Assembly (NCBI GenBank): GCA_045641065.1
Contig: JAZUGF010000045.1
Location: forward strand, 1-22,147
Reading direction: 5' to 3'
DNA: 22,147 bases
Source of the DNA: UBA1723 sp045641065
GTDB taxonomy: Bacteria; Bacteroidota; Bacteroidia; Bacteroidales; Paludibacteraceae
This document shows positions 15,923 to 22,147 of the stretch, piece after piece (the first letter of the stretch is position 1; the number at the start of each line of letters is the position of its first letter). A model generated the notes under the pieces. That model saw only the letters and a program-made list of their open reading frames with translations, had not been told where the DNA came from and did not search any database. A program made the translations under genes and the position numbers.

Positions 15923-17347
15923 ACTTTCAATCTTATGGCAGACACTGCGGCTATGGGTGATGTTAATTGGAATAGCATTCCGTTTCGAAATAATGAGAAT
16001 TATCGAATAGCTCATGTGTCTATTGACTGTGGATACCGTGATTTCATAGATTACGACGCTGCAATAGGTGATACAGTGGTTAATAGATTCGGAGTTGGCA
16101 AGTTAAGAACAGTAAGAAAGTATGTTTACTCTTCTCTATTACTTCCTCAGGGAGTTGCTGAGAGAGGCGACGCTAACCAGGTCAAGGCTATTTATGTGTC
16201 TATCTTCAACGAAGGGGAAACAGAGACATCTTGTTTTATCAAGAATCTAAAGTTTGTTTCTGATGGAACAAAGCCATTTTATGCAGACAAGTTTATGCCA
16301 TTGTCCAATGAGGGTACTATTTATATGAGTAGTGTGTCTAATTTCGTTTATGGTACATATAATGATGGCACAAATATTGAAAAACAGGTGAAGACCAAGA
16401 AGTACTCAGGAATCTCACCAAATAGTTTGTACGGACAGCAGGCATTCCTTTCTGAGTGTACAGATCCTTACTATTCATACATGAATTCTGATCGTATGTA
16501 CTGTGAATATGGAGAACAGCGTTCTGTAGGATTCTACGACACAGAGTACGGATTCCTTCCATATGTGAAGGCTGCAACCGAAGATAACGAAAGAGTTGAT
16601 GAAGATGGTATTTTAGCTGATGCTATCATTCGTATTCCTATGATGGAGGGTACTGTTGACAAGAAAATCTCTATCGCTATGCGTCTTGGCCATAATGCTG
16701 GTTATTCTGGAGATTTGACTCCATATAGCGATTATGTTGAAAATTCAAAAGATATCCGTTTCCCTGTAGAATATCGTTTTGAGAGTGGTAATGCTACAAA
16801 GATTGATTCTAAGACAGAGTGGATGCAGTTCCGCCCAACATATACTAAGGGAGGAAACGATTATGTTGACTCTATCCCAACAATGATGACAATGGTATAT
16901 GGCGACGTGGAGCTTCCATCAAAGGAATACACATATATTACATTGCGTTATGTGCCTAATGATGTAATCTCATACATGTTCACAGATTTGACTTTGACTG
17001 GCGACAGATATGCATGGCCAACTAAAACTAGTGAAATTACACTAGGAAAGGATTTTGCAGATTACATGATTCCTTTTACAGCGATATCTCATAGTGCAGG
17101 TGAAGAAACAAGCGTGGATAATGTAATTGGAGATGTTGAGACAGTGTTCTATCCAAACCCTGCTTCTGATGTCATTAACGTCGCTGCTGAGGGTGTCGAG
17201 AACGTATCTGTTTACACTGTATTCGGAGTTTTGGTTGCATCTTCTGATTCTAACAAGGTTAACGTGGCTAATTTGGCTAAGGGCGTTTATGTAGTTAAGG
17301 CAACAACAGCGTCTGGTGTAATCACAGGTCAGATCATCAAGAAGTAA
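15923..17347 (+). pseudogene. 3' part of the double-module T9SS cargo gene, beyond the in-frame stop
   Basis: The frame of the upstream part continues past TAA without any frameshift: TFNLMADT follows where the sister copies have SFDLMADT and VFDLMADT. It encodes the remaining roughly 400 residues of the second module and a complete T9SS sorting domain (VFYPNPASDVINV, then VSVYTVFGVLV, ending VVKATTASGVITGQIIKK). An ATG at 15935 could open a 470-residue frame, but there is no ribosome site, leader or signal peptide, so independent production of a secreted protein is unlikely. No other stop or frameshift has built up over 1.4 kb, so the break must be recent or the stop must be bypassed. The part from about 16718 to 16876 is nearly identical to 15236-15394 in the first module. 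Confidence 0.75.
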
Positions 17348-17424
17348 TTCTTGCACGTAATATCAAGACACAATGAGTCTTGACACAAAACATGAGGAGC
17401 GGACAAACTGTTCGCTCCTCTTTT
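17313..17424 (+). repeat. 3' end and terminator repeat, copy 2
   Basis: This stretch is the same as 13844-13955 except for one base. It spans the end of the sorting domain, TAA at 17345-17347, the small hairpin and the terminator. Confidence 0.9.
17394..17424 (+). terminator. Terminator of the double-module T9SS cargo gene
   Basis: The hairpin is the same as after the first cargo gene (GAGGAGCG with CGCTCCTC). The T run is cut to four and passes into the hexamer array, so termination may be weaker than at the first copy. Confidence 0.8.
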
Positions 17425-17474
17425 CGTTTTCGTTTTGGCCTTCGTTTTCGTTTTCGTTATCATTTTCGTTTTGG
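17421..17474 (+). repeat. Nine-unit degenerate TTTTCG hexamer array
   Basis: In register from 17421 the units read TTTTCG, TTTTCG, TTTTGG, CCTTCG, TTTTCG, TTTTCG, TTATCA, TTTTCG, TTTTGG. The array begins in the T run of the preceding terminator, and its last unit supplies the -33 element of the rnr promoter. Confidence 0.85.
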
Positions 17475-17499
17475 TTTATAGATTTATTTCTTATCTTTG
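17470..17499 (+). promoter_or_regulatory. Promoter of rnr
   Basis: TTTG (17470-17473), an 18-base spacer and TATCTTTG (17492-17499) fit the Bacteroidetes consensus. It lies 22 bases before the rnr start, so the leader is very short. The upstream element falls inside the hexamer array. Confidence 0.72.
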
Positions 17500-17520
17500 A
17501 GATATTAAAAATGATAGCTT

Positions 17521-19734
17521 ATGAAAAAAGGAAAAAAATCAAATAAAGCATTTAGCATTGGTAAAAATGCTATGCGTCCGAAGAAGAATAATAAGAACCG
17601 AGATAAGAATCGTGAATCTGCTGTTTCTGTACGTAAAAGAGAGATAATCAACGATATATCTAAGTATTTTTCTGAATATCAGGGTGAACCAATCTCATAC
17701 AAAGAGGTTGCAGCCACTCTTGGTTACGAAGGTATGACAGCACGTCAGCAGATTATTGATGTGCTTCAGGAGTTTGCTGAGACAGGATATCTTATAGAGG
17801 GTCCTATTGGTAAATATCGTCTAAATCCTCGTATGGGATCGCTTATCGGTACTATCACTGTAAAACGTGGTGGTGGAGCTATTCTTGTGCCTGAAGACGG
17901 TGGCGATGAAATCTTCATTGGCGACCGTAACCTTAACAAAGCCGCTGTGGGTGACACAGTGAAGGTTCGCTTGTTCGCACGTCGACAGGGCAAAGAGCAG
18001 GAAGGTGAGGTTATGGAGGTGTTGAAACGCGAGCGTGACACTTTCGTAGGTAAACTAAATGTTAAGGAGAATTACGCATTCTTGCTTGTCGACAATAGAA
18101 TTCTTGGAAACGATATCTTTGTGCCAATCGATAAGTTGAATGGTGCTAAAGACGGAGATAAGGCAATCGTTAAGATTATAGACTGGGCTGAGAAGGGAAG
18201 AAATCCTGTCGGTGAGGTGACTGTTGTGCTTGGAAGTTCTGGCGACAACAACGCTGAGATGCATGCCATCCTTTGCGAGTTTGGTTTGCCATACAGCTAT
18301 CCTGCTGAGGTGGAGGCTTTCGCTGATACTATCTCAGACGAGATTACTTCAGAGGAGATCGCTAAGCGTCTTGACTGTCGTGGAATCCCAACATTCACTA
18401 TCGACCCTAAAGATGCCAAGGACTTCGACGATGCGTTGTCTATCCGTAAGATGGATAATGGCAATTGGGAGGTCGGTGTCCATATCGCCGACGTTACTCA
18501 CTACGTCCACCTTGATGATATCATTGAGCAGGAGGCTGTCAGCCGTGCAACCAGCGTATACCTTGTAGACCGTACTATCCCAATGCTTCCAGAGAGATTG
18601 TGTAATAAGGTTTGTTCACTTCGTCCAGACGAGGAGAAACTTTGCTACTCTGTGATGTTTGAGATGGACGACAGTGCTAAGGTTCTTAACTACCAGATTG
18701 TCCACACTGTTATCAAATCCGACCGTCGCTTCACATATGAGGATGCTCAGAGCGTGATCGAGACTAAGCAGGGTGATATGAAGGACGAAATCTTGACTCT
18801 TGACAGATTGGCTAAGCAACTTCGTGAGAAGAGATTCAAAGAGGGAGCTATCGCATTCGAGCGTACTGAGGTGAGATTTGAGATTGACGAGAATGGTAAG
18901 CCTATCGACGTATACTTCAAGGAGAGTAAGGATGCCAACAAACTTATTGAGGAGTTTATGCTTCTTGCTAACAGAACTGTGGCTCAGCATATCGGTGGTC
19001 AGAAGAATCCTAAGACATTTGTCTACCGTATCCACGATAATCCAGATCCAGACAAGTTGAACAACCTATCTCAGTTCATCTCTCGTTTCGGATATAAATT
19101 GAATACAACAGGAAAGAATAAGGAGGTCTCAACTTCAATCAATAATTTGCTTGATAAAGTACAGGGTACTCGTGAGCAGAACTTGATCGAGACTATCACA
19201 ATCCGTTCAATGGCTAAGGCTATCTACTCAACTGATAATGTCGGCCACTACGGACTTTCTTTCGACTACTATACACACTTCACGTCGCCAATCCGCCGTT
19301 ATCCGGATATGATGGTGCACCGTCTACTTGATAGATACGCTAAGGGCGAGAAGAGTGCTGATAAACTTTTGTTTGACGATCTTTGCGACCATAGTTCGAA
19401 GATGGAGCAACTTGCTGCTAACGCTGAGCGTGCGTCTATCAAATACAAGCAGGTGGAGTACATGAAGGAACGTCTTGGACAGATCTACGATGGTGTGATT
19501 TCAGGTGTGACAGAGTGGGGTATCTACGTTGAGTTGAATCAGAACAAGTGCGAGGGTATGATTCCTATTCGTGAGCTTGACGATGATTACTACGTATTCG
19601 ATGAGAAGAATTACTGCATCACAGGACGCAGAAATGGCAAGAAATTCCAGCTCGGAGACGAGGTTGTTGTGAAGATTGCTCGTGCTGACTTGGACAAGAA
19701 GCAGCTTGATTTTGCACTTGTGGAGAAGAAATAA
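17521..19734 (+). CDS. rnr: Ribonuclease R (RNB-family 3'-5' exoribonuclease)
   Basis: The 737-residue enzyme degrades structured RNA from the 3' end and takes part in mRNA turnover and RNA quality control. Domains in order: a lysine-rich tail (1-38), a winged-helix RNase R N-terminal domain (about 38-105), two cold-shock-type OB folds (about 108-160 and 175-235), the RNB catalytic domain (about 285-610) and an S1 RNA-binding domain (about 655-735, GVISGVTEWGIYVELNQNKC). The metal-binding motif IDPKDAKDFDDA is intact, with Asp295, 301, 303 and 304. It is shorter than E. coli RNase R (813) mainly because it lacks the long basic C-terminal tail; here the basic region is at the N-terminus. Only seven bases separate it from the following lipoprotein gene, so the three genes to 21502 probably form one operon. 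Confidence 0.95.
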   Translation: MKKGKKSNKAFSIGKNAMRPKKNNKNRDKNRESAVSVRKREIINDISKYFSEYQGEPISYKEVAATLGYEGMTARQQIIDVLQEFAETGYLIEGPIGKYRLNPRMGSLIGTITVKRGGGAILVPEDGGDEIFIGDRNLNKAAVGDTVKVRLFARRQGKEQEGEVMEVLKRERDTFVGKLNVKENYAFLLVDNRILGNDIFVPIDKLNGAKDGDKAIVKIIDWAEKGRNPVGEVTVVLGSSGDNNAEMHAILCEFGLPYSYPAEVEAFADTISDEITSEEIAKRLDCRGIPTFTIDPKDAKDFDDALSIRKMDNGNWEVGVHIADVTHYVHLDDIIEQEAVSRATSVYLVDRTIPMLPERLCNKVCSLRPDEEKLCYSVMFEMDDSAKVLNYQIVHTVIKSDRRFTYEDAQSVIETKQGDMKDEILTLDRLAKQLREKRFKEGAIAFERTEVRFEIDENGKPIDVYFKESKDANKLIEEFMLLANRTVAQHIGGQKNPKTFVYRIHDNPDPDKLNNLSQFISRFGYKLNTTGKNKEVSTSINNLLDKVQGTREQNLIETITIRSMAKAIYSTDNVGHYGLSFDYYTHFTSPIRRYPDMMVHRLLDRYAKGEKSADKLLFDDLCDHSSKMEQLAANAERASIKYKQVEYMKERLGQIYDGVISGVTEWGIYVELNQNKCEGMIPIRELDDDYYVFDEKNYCITGRRNGKKFQLGDEVVVKIARADLDKKQLDFALVEKK

Positions 19735-19741
19735 ATTTGAT

Positions 19742-20593
19742 ATGAAAAGAAATCTGATTTTTATTGCAGCGTCTTTGCTGATTGGACTTGCATCGTGTGG
19801 AGAAAAACCGACAACAGATGCCAACGAGATGAACTTGTTCGGAAACGTGCATAGATTGACGGAATATAAATATAATGCAGTCGAGAATTTTGGTGAGGTT
19901 GCCCAGGGTAACGCTTTCCGTGAGGAGGGTGAGTGGGACCGTGATATCATCTTCACTAAGGCAGGATGTTTTGATACTGTACACTTGATGACAAGTGCTG
20001 GCGAAGATGTCGGAAGCATCACATACGCCTACAACAAGGAGGGGCAGAAAGTGTGTGAGAAAAATCATGATGCTGAGGGTAATCCTATCGACAAGTCTGT
20101 ATTTTTCTACAAGAAGAATCAACTTGACAGAATTGAAAAATATACTGTCGACGAGAATATCTCTGGACGTGTTAAGTATGAGTATGACGACCAGAATAGT
20201 TTGAAATATACTCGCTACTATAATTTCAAGGGAGAGTTGCTTCAGACTATCGAGCAGAGTTTGTCTAAACGAGGTTTGCCATCTGTGACAAAGGTTTATG
20301 GTCGTGAGGGTGACTTGGCAAACTGGAGAGAGGAGAAATACAACGCAGAAGGTTTGCTAGAGAAACTTACTGTGAAGGAACCTGATGGCACTGTGGCTAT
20401 GGTGGTCACTTTCCTTTATGATGATAAGGGAAATGCGATTTCTCAAACAGCTGTGGATGGAGCAGGTGAGGCTTTCATTCCTCACACATGGAAATATACA
20501 TATGATGACCATGACAACTGGGTTTCATGCACTGAGTTTGAGGGCACAAAACCGCTTTACATCACAAACCGTACATTTGAATATTTCAAATAA
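19742..20593 (+). CDS. Lipoprotein with YD-repeat-like segments, function unknown (283 aa)
   Basis: I chose ATG 19742 because it gives a clean lipoprotein signal (MKRNLIFIAASLLIGLASC, lipidated Cys19). A longer in-frame start at 19676 lies inside rnr and spoils the signal. The mature protein is made of short hairpin-like units with YD-type motifs, such as RVKYEYDDQNSLKYTRYYNF, VTFLYDDKGNAI and WKYTYDDHDNWV. These resemble degenerate RHS/YD repeats, often seen in Bacteroidetes surface lipoproteins. No enzyme motif is visible. It sits seven bases after rnr and nine before the ketopantoate reductase gene, so it is probably in the same transcript, though no functional link is evident. The coding call is firm; the function is not known. 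Confidence 0.85.
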   Translation: MKRNLIFIAASLLIGLASCGEKPTTDANEMNLFGNVHRLTEYKYNAVENFGEVAQGNAFREEGEWDRDIIFTKAGCFDTVHLMTSAGEDVGSITYAYNKEGQKVCEKNHDAEGNPIDKSVFFYKKNQLDRIEKYTVDENISGRVKYEYDDQNSLKYTRYYNFKGELLQTIEQSLSKRGLPSVTKVYGREGDLANWREEKYNAEGLLEKLTVKEPDGTVAMVVTFLYDDKGNAISQTAVDGAGEAFIPHTWKYTYDDHDNWVSCTEFEGTKPLYITNRTFEYFK

Positions 20594-20602
20594 GATATTG
20601 AG

Positions 20603-21502
20603 ATGAGATATGCTGTAGTTGGAACGGGAGCGATTGGCGGCTATTATGGAGGAATGTTGGCTAATGCCGACGCGGATGTTCATTTCCTTTTCCATTCTGA
20701 TTTCGACGCTGCTTATGCCAATGGTTTGCGTGTCAATTCATGCAACGGAGATTTTGAGATTGAGCACGTCAACGCCTACAATTCCACCGCGTCAATGCCG
20801 AAAGCAGATGTCGTTTTGATTGGACTGAAGTCGCTTCAAAACCATCTTATTCCAGAATTGCTTGATCCTATTGTGAAAGACGGCACGTTGATTGTGTTGA
20901 TTCAGAACGGTATAGGCTATGAGCAGGAGATTCAGGAAGAGTTTCCGGAGGCGAGAGTTGCAGGAGGTTTGGCATTCATCTGTTCGGAGAAGACAGCTCC
21001 TGCCGAGATCACTCATTACGACTATGGCAAACTGACCCTCGCTCTGCTTGGCGATGAGCCTTGTGATAAGTTCGACGCGATGATTGCCGACATGGAGGAG
21101 GCAGGTATCGAGGTTGTCCGTGCTGCCGATCTCAACACAGCAAGATGGAAGAAGCTGGTTTGGAACACTGGTTTCAACGGTCAGTCTGTGCTGTTTGGCA
21201 AGAACACAGAGGAGTTGCTACTTGGCAGAGAGAAAGATATGTACGTCAAGCCAGCAATGCTTGAGATTATCAAAGCAGGTCAGGCCAACGGAGCCGATGT
21301 AGATGAATCATTTGCAGACGAGATGATCGAGATGACACTCAACATGAAGCCATACTACCCAAGCATGCATGTCGACTACCAGCATGGCCGTCGACTTGAA
21401 GTGGAGGCTATCTATTCCCGTCCGATCCGATTAGGCTTGGCGAAAGGTGTAGAGATGCCGGTGATGCAGGAGGTGGAGAAAAGGCTGAAGGCGATTAGAT
21501 GA
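20603..21502 (+). CDS. panE: Ketopantoate reductase (2-dehydropantoate 2-reductase, ApbA/PanE family)
   Basis: The 299-residue protein belongs to the ApbA/PanE family, which reduces 2-dehydropantoate to pantoate with NADPH for pantothenate and CoA synthesis. The Rossmann motif GTGAIGG is at residues 7-13. The ketopantoate-specific NADPH region ends in QNGIG at 101-105. The catalytic Lys is probably Lys184 in RWKKLVWNTGFNG, followed by Asn188. The substrate-binding Ser254 (PSMHVD) and Glu266 (RRLEVEAI) keep the 12-residue spacing of E. coli Ser244 and Glu256. Family members can act on other 2-keto acids, so substrate identity is likely but not certain. It is the last gene of the rnr transcript and is followed by a hairpin that may end it. 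Confidence 0.88.
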   Translation: MRYAVVGTGAIGGYYGGMLANADADVHFLFHSDFDAAYANGLRVNSCNGDFEIEHVNAYNSTASMPKADVVLIGLKSLQNHLIPELLDPIVKDGTLIVLIQNGIGYEQEIQEEFPEARVAGGLAFICSEKTAPAEITHYDYGKLTLALLGDEPCDKFDAMIADMEEAGIEVVRAADLNTARWKKLVWNTGFNGQSVLFGKNTEELLLGREKDMYVKPAMLEIIKAGQANGADVDESFADEMIEMTLNMKPYYPSMHVDYQHGRRLEVEAIYSRPIRLGLAKGVEMPVMQEVEKRLKAIR

Positions 21503-21531
21503 TTGATGATTGAAAATTAATGATATGACGA

Positions 21532-21555
21532 AGAGACGTGGCACGCCACGTCTCT
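21532..21555. repeat. AGAGACG palindrome after panE, possible terminator
   Basis: AGAGACGTGGC (21532-21542) and GCCACGTCTCT (21545-21555) are exact reverse complements around AC. A T-rich stretch (TGTTGTTTT) follows, so on RNA it could act as a terminator for the rnr-panE operon. The outer seven bases match the palindrome at 2453-2472, which suggests a repeat family and not a purpose-built terminator. Confidence 0.75.
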
Positions 21556-21570
21556 TGTTGTTTTAAATGT

Positions 21571-22005
21571 ATAAATCCGCTTACACGAATTGGTTTGAAA
21601 CACGAATTGTCATGAATTATCCACGAATTATTCAAGAATTGGAACGCTTCGCTGATGATTTATTGGAACGTAAAATTTCCGGAAATGATTCGGAAAATTT
21701 GACATGATAATTTCGAACACGGATTACCCGGATTAAACGGATAATTTCGCTTACGCGAATTGGATTGGAACACGAATTGTCATGAATTATCCACGAATTA
21801 TTCAAAAATTGTGACGCTTCGCTTATGTTTTTGGGGAACGTAAAATTTTCGGAAATGATTCGGAAAATTTGACATAATAATTTCGAACACGGATTGCCCG
21901 GATTAAACGGATAATTTTCGCTTACGCGAATTGGATTGAAACACGAATTGTCATGAATTATCCACGAATTATTCAAAAATTGTGACGCTTCGCTTATGGT
22001 TTTTT
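21571..22005. repeat. Tandem repeat, period 170 bases, about 2.5 copies
   Basis: Unit 1 is 21571-21740, unit 2 is 21741-21910, and a partial unit 3 runs to about 22005. The block starting CACGAATTGTCATGAATTAT recurs at 21601, 21771 and 21942. Each full unit also has a hairpin (21672-21700 and 21843-21870) with arms AAATTTTC and GAAAATTT in unit 2, and a GGATTAAACGGATAAT segment. Short sub-repeats of the type CACGAATTnT recur inside the unit. An open frame on the minus strand through this region is simply the repeat read in one phase; I see no sign that it is a gene. Confidence 0.85.
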
Positions 22006-22011
22006 GAGGCG

Positions 22012-22072
22012 TATAGGTCAAATTGCGTGGTATTTTTATAAGCTATGCTTCTATAGGTCAAATTGCGTGGTA
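22012..22072. repeat. Pair of 21-base direct repeats, 40 bases apart
   Basis: Positions 22012-22032 and 22052-22072 are identical (beginning TATAGGTCAAATTGCG and ending GTGGTA). They lie immediately after the 170-base tandem repeat and just before a probable promoter. CTATGCTTC between them (22043-22051) is the reverse complement of GAAGCATAG at 22133-22141. Confidence 0.8.
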
Positions 22073-22088
22073 AAAATGTCGGATAGAA

Positions 22089-22121
22089 TTTGCATAAATC
22101 GACAGAAGAACAATACATTTG
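22089..22121 (+). promoter_or_regulatory. Probable promoter of a gene beyond the window
   Basis: TACATTTG (22114-22121) fits the -7 consensus, and TTTG at 22089-22092 is upstream with a 21-base spacer, slightly long. No start codon for it is seen before the edge. Confidence 0.55.
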
Positions 22122-22147
22122 CATTGCAGTTTGAAGCATAGTGGAGC

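Noticed and set aside
15935..17347. Separate intact gene starting at ATG 15935
   Set aside because: The ATG corresponds to an internal Met of the module (LMADT); there is no promoter, ribosome site or signal peptide, and the frame is continuous with the upstream gene apart from one TAA.
18616..19035. Long minus-strand open frame (139 codons) inside rnr
   Set aside because: It lies wholly within the RNB catalytic domain, whose plus-strand motifs are conserved; it has no independent support.
19676..19741. Upstream in-frame start for the YD-like lipoprotein
   Set aside because: It lies inside the rnr coding region and places 22 hydrophilic residues before a perfect lipoprotein signal that begins at 19742.
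21632..22021. Minus-strand open frame of 129 codons through the terminal repeat region
   Set aside because: Its sequence is just the 170-base tandem repeat read in one phase; the phase shifts between units, and there is no promoter, ribosome site or recognisable domain.
21571..22072. CRISPR array
   Set aside because: The repeat units are 170 bases with near-identical content and no unique spacers; the 21-base direct repeats occur only twice, and no cas gene is in the window.

Overview
The window reads as chromosome of a Bacteroidetes bacterium, most likely order Bacteroidales. The evidence is: several promoters of the phylum's own type (TTG/TTTG, about 19 bases, TAnnTTTG), near absence of Shine-Dalgarno sequences, lipoproteins with the lipobox LASC, and proteins ending in a type IX secretion (T9SS) sorting domain. 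All complete genes lie on the plus strand.

Layout. Positions 1-139 are the 3' tail and right end of an IS3-family element. Then come a tiny acidic lipoprotein (351-560), a CtpA-type S41 protease (716-2446), and a single-chain carbamoyl-phosphate synthase in which the glutaminase (CarA) and synthetase (CarB) parts are one 1448-residue protein (2658-7004). An exported protein with a WG-like repeat follows (7149-8654). The rpsF-rpsR-rplI ribosomal operon (8814-9891) has a textbook promoter and terminator. A Lrp/AsnC regulator lies one base upstream of cysS (10045-11974).

The most unusual part is 12151-17347. It holds three copies of one module of roughly 490 residues that I cannot assign to a known family. 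One copy is a normal T9SS cargo protein (12151-13878). The other two are fused head to tail in one reading frame (14096-17347), broken in the second module by a single in-frame TAA at 15920-15922. The last 112 bases of the two loci, covering the end of the sorting domain, the stop codon and the terminator, differ at one base, while the rest is much more diverged.

A nine-unit TTTTCG-like hexamer array then runs into the promoter of rnr (RNase R, 17521-19734). It is followed closely by a YD-repeat-like lipoprotein (19742-20593) and a ketopantoate reductase (20603-21502), probably one operon. The last 640 bases have no credible gene. They hold an AGAGACG-type palindrome, a tandem repeat with a period of 170 bases that carries a hairpin, a pair of 21-base direct repeats 40 bases apart, and a probable promoter for a gene beyond the edge.

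Most of the window is housekeeping. The parts that deserve attention are the fused synthase, the duplicated and broken T9SS cargo locus, and the small repeat families.
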